Assembly (NCBI GenBank): GCA_944325545.1
Contig: CALVAM010000019.1
Coordinates: 1-40,833 of the forward strand
Source: Candidatus Gastranaerophilales bacterium
Lineage (GTDB): Bacteria > Cyanobacteriota > Vampirovibrionia > Gastranaerophilales > Gastranaerophilaceae
Direction of reading: 5' to 3'
Length of the DNA: 40,833 nt
Shown here: positions 1 to 8,014 of the stretch, piece by piece
How positions within the stretch are numbered: the first letter of the stretch is position 1
How the letters are laid out: each line of letters starts with the position of its first letter
The notes under the pieces: model-generated
Told to the model about the DNA's origin: nothing
The model's database searches: none
What the model saw: the letters and a program-made list of their open reading frames with translations, nothing else
Position numbers and translations under genes: made by a program

Positions 1-530
1 GGTGCAAAAAAATTGCACCCTACAATTAGTGAGAAGTTTATAAGTTGAGAAGAAGTTAATAAAATTTCTATTCACTATTCACTACTCACTATTCACTAAA
101 TATAAGATTTTGGTGCAAAAAATTGCACCCTACTTGCTACCCGCCCCTTGAGGGAGCGGATTTTCGGTAGGGCGACGGCTGCAAAGCAGACTAGCCCGTA
201 AGGTGGAGGAAAGCTGAGAACTTTCCGACACCCCGAATAATCCAAGACAGGGTCGAAATCTCTGATTTCGGGGTGGGGTTTTATTATTTAAAAGGTGCAA
301 AAAAATTGCACCCTACAATTAGTGAGAAGTTTATAAGTTGAGAAGGAGTTAATAATAAATTTCTATTCACTACTCACTACTCACTATTCACTAAATATAA
401 GATTTTGGTGCAAAAAATTGCACCCTACTTGCTAATTTATAAGACCCTGAAATAAATTCAGGGTGACGTATTTATAAGTTTAGGAGTTGAGAAGTTGAAA
501 AAGAGTTTATAAATTTCTATTCACTATTCA
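1..530. repeat. Intergenic repeat mosaic, left end
   Basis: No gene is visible. The stretch is built from modules that recur elsewhere in the window. They are GGTGCAA...TTGCACC hairpins (1-19, 112-129, 294-312, 407-424), four-unit heptamer arrays of ATTCACT type (70-97, 365-392, 519-546), a CCCTGAA/TTCAGGG hairpin (444-464), and the long structured element at 139-294. AT-rich spacers with the wording 'agtttataagttgagaag' join them. The order hairpin, spacer, heptamer array, spacer, hairpin occurs twice. The last heptamer array runs into the 3' end of trmFO. Confidence 0.9.
139..294 (+). repeat. 156-bp structured repeat, copy 1 (possible ncRNA)
   Basis: By eye this is identical over all 156 bases to 34153-34308. 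It contains nested complementary segments: CCGC 141-144 with GCGG 156-159; GGGC 170-173 with GCCC 194-197 enclosing CTGC/GCAG; and GGTG+GGAAAG 202-213 with CTTTCC+CACC 221-232, interrupted by facing GA/GA. CGAAATC 254-260 pairs with GATTTCG 264-270. A competing 9-bp pairing joins 229-237 with 267-275 and is followed by a G-then-T run. It is more GC-rich than its surroundings and has no convincing reading frame. It may be a mobile palindromic element or a transcribed structured RNA. I do not recognise it as a named family, and the strand is chosen from the 3' T run. Confidence 0.7.
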
Positions 531-1877
531 CTAATCACTATTCACTATATCATTCAATACTTCAATCGAACGTTTTGCTAAAAGTTCATTTTTTAATTTT
601 TTGTTTTTTCTTTCTTTTTTAGGAAGTTCAATTGGAGATAAAATTCCCCAATTAGAATTAATCGGTTGTGGTGGAAGATGTTTAATTTTATCATCTTTAA
701 TTTTTATTAAATGAGCTTCATCTGAAATATAATTAGTTAAAGCTCCTAAAATAGTTTCTTTTGGTAAAATCAACAATTCTTCACCATTTAAATATCTTGC
801 CATATTAATACCGGCTAAAAGTCCGCTTGCAATAGATTCAGTGTAACCTTCAGTTCCTGTAATTTGTCCTGCAAAGAATAAGCCTTTTCTTTTTTTAGTT
901 TCTAAAGTTGCATTTAAAACTTGAGAACTGTTAATAAAAGTATTTCTATGCATTACTCCGTATCTAACAATACTAACATTTTCAAGTCCCGGAATAGATT
1001 GCAGTAATTCTTTTTGAGCACCCCATTTTAAATTAGTTTGAAACCCGACTAGATTAAACAAGGTTTTAGCAGAATTATCTTGTCTTAATTGTACAACCGC
1101 ATAATTTTCAATCCCTGTTCTTTTATCTATTAATCCGACTGGTTTCATTGGACCAAATCTTAACGTATCTACTCCTCTTGAAGCTAAAACTTCTATTGGC
1201 AGACAAGATTCAAAAAAGTTTGAATTTTTATCAACTTCGTGTTGTTCAATTCGAGGAGCATTAATAAGAATATTATAAAATATTTCGTATTCTTCCTTGT
1301 TCATAGGGCAATTAATGTAAGAAGCCTCTCCCTTATCATATCTTGAAGCCCAAAAAGCTTTATCAAAATCAATCGAATCAACTTCTACAATCGGAGCAAT
1401 CGCATCAAAAAAATGTAAATGCTCATTTTCTGTAAACTTTTGAATATCTTCTGCGAATTTATCACTGGTAAGAGGACCAGATGCTATAATTACATTTCCT
1501 TTAGGAATTTCTGTTATTTCTTCACGAATTAGCTCAATATTTTCATTTTCTTCAATTCTTTTAGTGACAGCCTTAGAGAAATCTTCTCTTGCAATCGCAA
1601 GAGCATTTCCTGCAGGAACAGAATTCTCGAAAGCTATTTCAATAAGTTCTCCGCCTAGAAGTTTCATTTCTTCTTTTAATAAACCGCTTGCATTAGAACA
1701 ATCAGCTGCACCTAGACTGTTTGAACAAACGAATTCCGCACAATCACCTGTTGTATGAGCACCTGTAGTTTTAAAAGGCCGCATTTCATAAAGCTTAACT
1801 TTTATTCCTCTTTTTGCTAATTGTAAAGCTGCTTCTGAACCGGCAAGTCCTGCCCCTATAATTTTTACTTCTTTCAT
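531..1877 (-). CDS. trmFO: TrmFO, folate-dependent tRNA (uracil-54-C5)-methyltransferase
   Basis: This FAD enzyme forms m5U54 in the T-loop of tRNA using methylenetetrahydrofolate. The 448-residue length is normal for the family. The N-terminus carries the dinucleotide-binding GAGLAGSEAA motif followed by YEMRP. The C-terminal FAD-contact region reads FAGQITGTEGYTES and is highly typical. The start is an ATG three bases after the stop of the upstream diguanylate cyclase gene, with an AGGAAG ribosome site about 10 bases upstream inside that gene, so the two are co-transcribed. Oddity: the last codons (V-N-S-D-stop, 531-545) lie within an ATTCACT heptamer array, so repeat DNA appears to have supplied the C-terminal tail. 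Identification is firm. Confidence 0.96.
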   Translation of the reverse strand: MKEVKIIGAGLAGSEAALQLAKRGIKVKLYEMRPFKTTGAHTTGDCAEFVCSNSLGAADCSNASGLLKEEMKLLGGELIEIAFENSVPAGNALAIAREDFSKAVTKRIEENENIELIREEITEIPKGNVIIASGPLTSDKFAEDIQKFTENEHLHFFDAIAPIVEVDSIDFDKAFWASRYDKGEASYINCPMNKEEYEIFYNILINAPRIEQHEVDKNSNFFESCLPIEVLASRGVDTLRFGPMKPVGLIDKRTGIENYAVVQLRQDNSAKTLFNLVGFQTNLKWGAQKELLQSIPGLENVSIVRYGVMHRNTFINSSQVLNATLETKKRKGLFFAGQITGTEGYTESIASGLLAGINMARYLNGEELLILPKETILGALTNYISDEAHLIKIKDDKIKHLPPQPINSNWGILSPIELPKKERKNKKLKNELLAKRSIEVLNDIVNSD

Positions 1878-1880
1878 AGT

Positions 1881-3698
1881 TTAGTATCTTCCTACCTGAT
1901 TTCTGCCGTGTTCTTTTGCATAATACAAACCTTTATCCGCCCATTCAATTAAATCTTGAGGATTTTGAGCATTGTCTGGGAAAGTTGCAACCCCTAAACT
2001 TATTGTTATATTTGTTTTCTCTACAGGTGTAATATGAAAAGGAGTATCCGCAACAGCTTTACAAATTCTGTTTGCGTTGAATAAAGCATCTTCTGCAGAA
2101 GTATTTGGAAGAATTATTGTCATTTCTTCTCCACCATATCTGCAAACATAATCTGTTGCACGAGAATTATCTTTTAAAATTTTTGCAACTTGTCTTAAAA
2201 CAGCATCTCCAACTTGATGTCCGTATGTATCATTAAATTTCTTAAAGAAATCAATATCTACAATAATTAATGAAAAATTTTGATTATATCTTCTTGCAAT
2301 ATCAACTTGTTTCTTTAAAGTATCTTGAAAATATCTGTGATTATATAATTCTGTTAAACCATCCACCGTTGCTAACTTATATTGATATTCAAAATCTTTA
2401 GCTTTCATTAAATATTTTGCTAAAAATGATAAAGCAAAAGCTGCCATTATTGAAATAAATGGAATAACCACAGGTATCCATAGATTATAAAGTTCCATTA
2501 CATAATAAGAAATAAATAGATATGCAATCGCAAATAAAGATGTTGATAAGAATGCGAAAATTGTAGATGTTGAAAGCATAACAATACCTCCAACTATTAT
2601 AATTACAAACGCTGTTATTAAAATATTAGAAATAATATCAGTTTTTTTAATAAAATTGTTATCTAACATGTTATTAAAAAATGTAGCATGTACTTCAACA
2701 CCAGGGTACACTTCTTTTTGAACAGGAACACTTTTTGTATCATGAAGACTCATTGCAGTCGTTCCAATTATAATAATTTTATCTTTAAAATCAAAGTCGA
2801 CCTTATTTCCATTCTCCATTTCTTGTATTAATTTATACATAGGAACAACCGTATGCACTCCGCTTTGTCCATACCAATTTAAGATAGCGTCCCCCTCTTT
2901 AGATAAAGGAATCTTCATATCTGCGGCAATTAAATTAGAGTTCTTATCTATTTCAAAAGGTTCATTATTATTTTTACCTAAATAATCAGCCCCTGCTTTG
3001 AATGTCAAATACGGATAATATTTATCTTTATATAACATCAGAGGTGCAATATTTCTTATAATTCCATCTTCACTTCTAAATACATTAGTCATTCCTACAT
3101 TAACTTTACCTTTTAACAAACCATCCAAAATAAGACGACAATTGGAAAATTTATATTTTTTAGCAAAGTCTACTTTTGATTTATTATCAACTTTTACAGA
3201 TAACCTTTCCGGTAAATTTTCAGGAATACGCACATCAATCGCTTGATTGTCGAAATTCATAGCAGTATAGACATTGGGGTATTTATTCATAGTATCAATA
3301 AGATACTTATCTGAACTTTCAGAAGCTCTCATTGATTTTATAAACATTAAGTCAAAAATTATAGCTTGAGGCTCAGATTTTTCAAGATAATTAATAACAT
3401 CAGCATAAACATTTCTTGGGATAGGCCACTCTCCATACTTATCCCATAACGCTTCTAAACTTGCATCGTCAATTGCTAAAACAACTATATCTTTATTAGG
3501 AATAGGACGTTTATGTATAACTTGCAAAGTCTGACGATAATCAAATGTCCTGTTTTCTGCAACTTCAAAAAATGAAACTATTACATTCTTCAATGTATTA
3601 TTGTTTTGAAGTAATACAAAACCTATTAAAAAAGTTGCTAAAACAAGCAAAATATAAGTTCCATAGGTAAACCACTTTGTTTTTATTAAATTTTTCAA
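1881..3698 (-). CDS. Membrane CHASE2-GGDEF diguanylate cyclase
   Basis: A 605-residue sensor enzyme predicted to make cyclic di-GMP. An N-terminal membrane anchor (about residues 13-31) is followed by an extracytoplasmic CHASE2 sensory domain (about 40-345). A cluster of transmembrane helices (about 355-440) then leads to a C-terminal GGDEF domain. The catalytic signature is GGEEM within RYGGEEM, so a second-Glu variant expected to be active. An RxxD inhibitory site (RATD) sits five residues before it, suggesting product feedback. The start codon is TTG, preceded by a good GGGAGAG ribosome site. It is the first gene of a two-gene unit with trmFO. The ligand is unknown. Confidence 0.93.
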   Translation of the reverse strand: MKNLIKTKWFTYGTYILLVLATFLIGFVLLQNNNTLKNVIVSFFEVAENRTFDYRQTLQVIHKRPIPNKDIVVLAIDDASLEALWDKYGEWPIPRNVYADVINYLEKSEPQAIIFDLMFIKSMRASESSDKYLIDTMNKYPNVYTAMNFDNQAIDVRIPENLPERLSVKVDNKSKVDFAKKYKFSNCRLILDGLLKGKVNVGMTNVFRSEDGIIRNIAPLMLYKDKYYPYLTFKAGADYLGKNNNEPFEIDKNSNLIAADMKIPLSKEGDAILNWYGQSGVHTVVPMYKLIQEMENGNKVDFDFKDKIIIIGTTAMSLHDTKSVPVQKEVYPGVEVHATFFNNMLDNNFIKKTDIISNILITAFVIIIVGGIVMLSTSTIFAFLSTSLFAIAYLFISYYVMELYNLWIPVVIPFISIMAAFALSFLAKYLMKAKDFEYQYKLATVDGLTELYNHRYFQDTLKKQVDIARRYNQNFSLIIVDIDFFKKFNDTYGHQVGDAVLRQVAKILKDNSRATDYVCRYGGEEMTIILPNTSAEDALFNANRICKAVADTPFHITPVEKTNITISLGVATFPDNAQNPQDLIEWADKGLYYAKEHGRNQVGRY

Positions 3699-4025
3699 AA
3701 TTTCTCTCCCAAACTAATTAATTACTTACATTCTAGTATATGTAATCTTAGTTTTTTTGGCAAGAAATTTATTTATAGGTAAACCTTTTTCAATCAAACT
3801 ATTATTGAATTTCAACTGTTCAGTAGAATTCAATAAATCTAAGGGGTTAAGTAAATATTTTAATAAGCATTCTTCATGTAAATTCATAGTATTTAATGAG
3901 ACGAATAACATTGACAAATCTTTAATAATTCTTAAAAAGATAGTACAAATAAATGATTTTTAAAAAAAATATTTAAAATTTTACCCCAAAAGCCGATTAG
4001 AAAAATATAAAAAGAGGTGATATAA
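3699..4025. other. Divergent intergenic region, no firm gene
   Basis: This gap separates the minus-strand cyclase from plus-strand fliE. Two overlapping opposite-strand frames of about 63-68 codons (3726-3917 minus, 3757-3963 plus) start with TTG, have no clear ribosome site and match nothing I know; I treat neither as a gene. A TTGACA at 3911-3916, with a weak TAAAAA 16 bases later, could be a fliE promoter. The fliE ribosome site is AGAGGTGAT just before 4026. Confidence 0.5.
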
Positions 4026-4364
4026 ATGTTTAACGGTTTTTATCCAAGATACGAATTAGAAGCAAGAATTCAACATACAAAGTTAGACAGTTGGGGAGAT
4101 ATACCATCTGCTCGAATGAATAGAGTAGAAGAACCTTCAACTGCGGATTTTAAAAGTGTAATGTCGGGTTTAGTTGAAAATATGAACACAACAATGAATG
4201 CACCTGATAATTTACTAAAAGACGCTATGATGGGTTCAGAAAATGTTGATATTCACGATGTAATGGTTGCAATGTCAAAAGCAGAAATTTCTGTTAACGT
4301 AGCAACAACAGCAGTAGGAAAAGTCATCCAAGCGTATGATAAAATTATGCAAATTCAGATTTAG
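4026..4364 (+). CDS. fliE: FliE-like flagellar basal-body/export adaptor
   Basis: 112 residues. The C-terminal half carries the FliE pattern: a DVMVAMSKAEISVN helix, then a helix ending in AYDKIMQIQI, like the family ending 'YQEIMRMQI'. In flagella FliE links the MS ring to the proximal rod and sits on the export gate. The N-terminal 45 residues are not obviously conserved. An AGAGGTGAT ribosome site precedes the ATG. It heads the export cluster, with fliF 52 bases downstream. The flgB and flgC genes that often precede fliE are absent, since the upstream neighbour is an oppositely oriented cyclase. Confidence 0.85.
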   Translation: MFNGFYPRYELEARIQHTKLDSWGDIPSARMNRVEEPSTADFKSVMSGLVENMNTTMNAPDNLLKDAMMGSENVDIHDVMVAMSKAEISVNVATTAVGKVIQAYDKIMQIQI

Positions 4365-4388
4365 ACTTCTCTTATTTAAATATATGTG

Positions 4389-4394
4389 TATAAT
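4389..4394 (+). promoter_or_regulatory. Candidate -10 box for fliF
   Basis: TATAAT lies 22 bases upstream of the fliF ATG in a TGTGTATAATAATAAG context. Similar TATAATAAG strings precede lysA and the radical SAM gene. No good -35 is evident, so fliF may have its own start point or be read through from fliE. Confidence 0.4.
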
Positions 4395-4416
4395 AATAAG
4401 TATATAGGGCAGGATT

Positions 4417-6084
4417 ATGGATTTTAAAAAGTTACTTGAAAATAAAGTTCTTTTAGCCTCAATAATAGGAGGTGTCATTCTACTGCTCGTAATTTTCATA
4501 CTGGTTGGTACAATAGCAGCCTCAAATAGCTCAAAAAACGAACAAATAGATGTAAGTAATGAACCGCTAAAAGAAGATGTTGACTTACTAACAACTGATA
4601 ATATGGGAAAAGCATTAGAAATCCAAGCTTTACTTGCTAAAAACAATATTGTAGCTTCTCGAGCAGTAGACGGTACAAAATCAGTTTTAAGACTAAAAAA
4701 AGGCGATTGTACTCCCGGCATGAAAAAATGTACCACAGAACAACGTGACAGAGCCATTATGGTAATCGTTGAGAGTGGTTTATATGACCAAAATGTTGGT
4801 TTGGAAGTTTTCGATAAAGGAGATTTTACTTCAACAAAAGAAGATAAAAGAATCAGATTAGTTCGTGCTATGAATGGAGAACTTGCAAGGTTAATCAGAA
4901 GAATTGACGGAATAGAAAATGCATCAGTATTTATTTCAATTCCTGAACAAACAATGTTTTCTTCAATGCAAAAACCTGTAACAGCAACCGTACAGCTCCA
5001 AGTTGATGTAGGTCAAACCTTAAGTATGAGCACAATTAAAGCAGTTTCAAATCTACTTTTAGGAAGTGTTTCAGGCTTAAAATCAGAAAATATTTCAATA
5101 ACCGATACAAACGGACACGTATACAACAGTTTAATTGATGCACAATCAGAAATGCTTGCAAGAATACAAGAAAACGACAAGTATATGCAAGAAAAAGTTC
5201 AAGCTCAATTAAACAGATTAATCGGTCAAGGAAAATACGTAGCAACCGTAAGTACATTCTTAAAACAAGCACCGGTAGAAAAGTATACAATTGAATATGA
5301 TCCAAACAAAAAAGCCTCTGTAACAGAGCAAACATTCTCAGAAGGTTTAGGCGATCAAACACAAGATGTTAATAAAAATACAAATGCGGTAAGTGTATAT
5401 CTTCCAAACGGTTTACCTGCAGGAAGTTCTGATTCTTCTCAAAACAGAAGTTATTCAAGAACAGCAAGAGAAACTCAGTATGGAGTAACAAAAGTTCAAA
5501 CAAATGAGTATATTTCACCTGGAGTATTAGAAGAAATATCAATTGCGGTAACTTTAGAAAAAGACGCTTTACCGGTAGAATTAACATTAGAAGAATTGAA
5601 GGATTTAGTAGCACACGCAGCCAGTCCGAAAGCAAACCCTGAAAATGTAACAATCGCTTTTGCAGATTCTTTAGACCCATTTATGGCAGGGGATAAAAAT
5701 GTTAAAAACTCAATAAAAGCAGAACAAGGAAATCCTTGGTGGTTAGCTGTTGTACTTTTAGTATTCGGTTTAATTTTCGGTCAAAAAGCTTTATCACAAA
5801 AAATTAATGCCGCAAAAGCAGCACAAGAAGAAGAATTAATGCGTTTAAGAGAAATGAATGAAGTTCAAGAAAAACAAATAAAAGATTTGAGTGCTAATGC
5901 AGCGGATTTAATCCAAAAACAATCCCAACTTCAACAAGGCTTATTGGAACAACAAAATAAAACAGTTGCAATCCCGACTTCCGGAGCAGAAATCAGAGAA
6001 GCCTTAAGAGAATTAAAACATGAATTTGATGGAGTTGACGAATCTGAAGCCGGAGAAAGAATAAGAAGCTGGATTGAAAGTTAG
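4417..6084 (+). CDS. fliF: FliF, flagellar-type MS-ring protein
   Basis: 555 residues, normal FliF size. It has transmembrane helix 1 (about 11-34), the YscJ/FliF ring-building domains (about 45-230, with GKALEIQALLAKNNI and the LARLIRRIDGIENASVFIS stretch) and the FliF C-domain (about 250-430). Transmembrane helix 2 follows (about 442-460), then a cytoplasmic charged coiled coil. The last residues, SEAGERIRSWIES, resemble the FliF tail that binds the FliG N-domain; non-flagellar SctJ proteins lack this tail, so this is the flagellar branch. It forms the inner-membrane ring housing the export gate. The ATG follows an AGGATT site. Confidence 0.93.
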   Translation: MDFKKLLENKVLLASIIGGVILLLVIFILVGTIAASNSSKNEQIDVSNEPLKEDVDLLTTDNMGKALEIQALLAKNNIVASRAVDGTKSVLRLKKGDCTPGMKKCTTEQRDRAIMVIVESGLYDQNVGLEVFDKGDFTSTKEDKRIRLVRAMNGELARLIRRIDGIENASVFISIPEQTMFSSMQKPVTATVQLQVDVGQTLSMSTIKAVSNLLLGSVSGLKSENISITDTNGHVYNSLIDAQSEMLARIQENDKYMQEKVQAQLNRLIGQGKYVATVSTFLKQAPVEKYTIEYDPNKKASVTEQTFSEGLGDQTQDVNKNTNAVSVYLPNGLPAGSSDSSQNRSYSRTARETQYGVTKVQTNEYISPGVLEEISIAVTLEKDALPVELTLEELKDLVAHAASPKANPENVTIAFADSLDPFMAGDKNVKNSIKAEQGNPWWLAVVLLVFGLIFGQKALSQKINAAKAAQEEELMRLREMNEVQEKQIKDLSANAADLIQKQSQLQQGLLEQQNKTVAIPTSGAEIREALRELKHEFDGVDESEAGERIRSWIES

Positions 6085-6171
6085 TCTTTAAAATCATTAA
6101 CTTATATGATGAGCTTTGAAAATAGTTTATATATAATATATTAGGGTTTATGGTATATAAAGGAAGATATA

Positions 6172-7212
6172 ATGCCTATTGAAGGATTTGATTATAAAGG
6201 TTTTGCAGCTTCTATGAGTGAACAGGCAAAAGAGCTTGTTCCAAAAGAATTAAAAGATTTTGAAAAAGAATATATAGTAAAAACTCTTGGAAATTTTACC
6301 CTTCTAGCCGGAGAAGCCTTATATAACGATGAACAATTAAATCTTAATGCCGATCAAGCAGTTTTTATTACTCAAGTTATAGCAGAATGGTCTTTCCATA
6401 AATCCATAGACTTAATTCATTCAGGAATACTTCCGCAATATTGGGATAGTATAATGCAAAAAATAGCATTTACTATTTTTGAGATTGCTAAACAAGCAGT
6501 AATTAGAAATATTCCTCAAGATCAATTACTTCAAGCTGTAGAACATCATGTTATAAAAGTTTATAATACAAGTATTGAAGAATTACAAAAAAAGGGCATC
6601 ATAGATGAAGAGATAAAAAACAGAGCAGAGAGCCAATCGAATATTGATGCAATGGCAAAACAAGCTCAAGCAGAGCAACAAAGACTAAAACAAGAAGCAG
6701 CAGAACAAGCTGAAAGAAATTTAGAAGCAGACGAAAAACGCAGAGAAGAGGAGAAAAAGAAAAGAAAACAGGAAAAAGCTCTTGCTGAAATGCCTAAAGG
6801 TATTAGTAACAAACAAATGAAATTAATGTCTTTGGCACTTGTTTTAAAAATTCTTTCTCAAGATAAAGTTACCACTATATTAAATAAATTTGATTCAAAT
6901 GATTCATTAGCGATTTCTAATTATATGAACATGGCAGATTTAGAATCACATCTTGATGGCGATTTAGTAACCAATTGCCTCAAAGAAATGAAAGATTATC
7001 TGCCAATCAAACGAAAATTAACAAAAGAAAATATTTTAGGTGATCTGTTAAGAATATACAAAGTAACACCGAGAGAAAAGATAGAAAAAATCATAAAAAA
7101 TGAAAGACCTTTAGTAAAAAGATTTGTATCACAAGCATACGACGGAGAATATTCCGAGCTTCCGCTAAGGGTTGCAGGAATTGTTGTACAATATATCGAA
7201 GAAAGTATATAA
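6172..7212 (+). CDS. FliG-position adaptor: FliG-N-like domain, no visible torque domain
   Basis: 346 residues, in the usual fliG slot between fliF and fliH. Residues 1-145 are a helical domain I do not recognise, and 150-205 are a highly charged Gln/Glu/Lys/Arg coiled coil. Residues about 211-280 have the hydrophobic pattern of a FliG N-terminal (FliF-binding) domain: KLMSLALVLKILSQDKVTTI, then a second helical repeat. Residues 281-346 are a short helical tail. I see no EHPQ motif and no FliG C-domain charged torque helix. It may tether FliF to FliH and the export machinery without driving rotation, or it may be a very divergent FliG. It begins MPIEGF, like the protein at 14924-16459. Ribosome site AAGGAAG. 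Confidence 0.6.
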   Translation: MPIEGFDYKGFAASMSEQAKELVPKELKDFEKEYIVKTLGNFTLLAGEALYNDEQLNLNADQAVFITQVIAEWSFHKSIDLIHSGILPQYWDSIMQKIAFTIFEIAKQAVIRNIPQDQLLQAVEHHVIKVYNTSIEELQKKGIIDEEIKNRAESQSNIDAMAKQAQAEQQRLKQEAAEQAERNLEADEKRREEEKKKRKQEKALAEMPKGISNKQMKLMSLALVLKILSQDKVTTILNKFDSNDSLAISNYMNMADLESHLDGDLVTNCLKEMKDYLPIKRKLTKENILGDLLRIYKVTPREKIEKIIKNERPLVKRFVSQAYDGEYSELPLRVAGIVVQYIEESI

Positions 7213-7220
7213 TATAAAAT

Positions 7221-7988
7221 ATGATTATAAAAAAGAATAGTCAAAAAAAGCGGGAGGAAAAATTAGAAAAAAAAATTCAGGAAGTAATACCTGAATCTGT
7301 TTCTGTTGAAAATAATATTTCTCAAGAAGAGATTATAGAAACTCCTCAAGAAACTATTCCGGAAGTAAAAGAAGCTGAAATTGATTTATTTGATATAGAA
7401 AACATCGATTTTTCACAACGACAAGAACGTAGAAGAGGTTCCAGACGTCGTGGTTACAGAAGAATAGATGACAGAAACCTAGTATCAAGAGCTCAAGAAG
7501 AAGCAGAAAACATAAAAAAATCAGCTTTTGACGAAGGATATAGAAAAGGTCTGGAACAAGCTTCAGAGGATATAGAACAATTTAAAAAAGAATTTTCTGT
7601 ATTTATGAATGCTCCAAAAAACGTTTATGAATACATCGCACCTGATATTTTAGAAATCAGTGTAGAAATCGCAAAAAAAATCATTAAAAAAGAAGTAGAA
7701 AGCGATCCACAAGTAATTATAAACGTAATCGTTGATGTATTAAAAACAATTTCCAAAAATGAACCTAAAATAAATATTAGAGTAAAACCACAAGCAGTCC
7801 AATTTATAAAAGATACAATACCAAATATAACATATCAATACGGAATTGATTCCAAAATAAACATAATAGCAGATCCATCAATAGAAGAAGGCGGATGTAT
7901 TTTTCAAACAAATAACGGTATAGTTGATGCTTCAATTGATACTCAATTAGAAATAATAAGAAAAGCTTTAGAAATAGGAGTGAATTAG
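7221..7988 (+). CDS. fliH: FliH/SctL-like stator of the export ATPase
   Basis: 255 residues. The N-terminal 80 are low-complexity and acidic, then an Arg-rich patch (RRRGSRRRGYRR, about 73-84). A helix with AFDEGYRKGLEQ (about 110-120) follows, then the V-type ATPase E-subunit-like FliH domain to the end, including EGGCIFQTNNGIVDASIDTQ, the typical C-terminal FliH phrase. In the family it holds the ATPase FliI at the gate; no fliI is in this window. It starts 8 bases after the FliG-like gene, with a weak ribosome site that implies translational coupling. The Arg-rich patch before the coiled coil is unusual. Confidence 0.85.
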   Translation: MIIKKNSQKKREEKLEKKIQEVIPESVSVENNISQEEIIETPQETIPEVKEAEIDLFDIENIDFSQRQERRRGSRRRGYRRIDDRNLVSRAQEEAENIKKSAFDEGYRKGLEQASEDIEQFKKEFSVFMNAPKNVYEYIAPDILEISVEIAKKIIKKEVESDPQVIINVIVDVLKTISKNEPKINIRVKPQAVQFIKDTIPNITYQYGIDSKINIIADPSIEEGGCIFQTNNGIVDASIDTQLEIIRKALEIGVN

Positions 7989-8014
7989 TAAAATTCTCAC
8001 AATAAAGGAAATAA

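Noticed and set aside
139-294. RNase P RNA or a known riboswitch in the 156-bp element
   Set aside because: GGAGGAAAG recalls RNase P, but the element is far too short, duplicated, and lacks the other conserved regions; no known riboswitch core recognised.
3726-3963. Two opposite small frames upstream of the diguanylate cyclase
   Set aside because: TTG starts, no ribosome sites, mutual overlap and no family resemblance; not enough to call a gene, though a small minus-strand peptide cannot be excluded.
4275-4757. 160-codon minus-strand frame across fliE/fliF
   Set aside because: Shadow of well-supported plus-strand genes; composition is not protein-like. The same applies to frames inside flhA, dnaK, lysA, pgk and the 14924-16459 gene.
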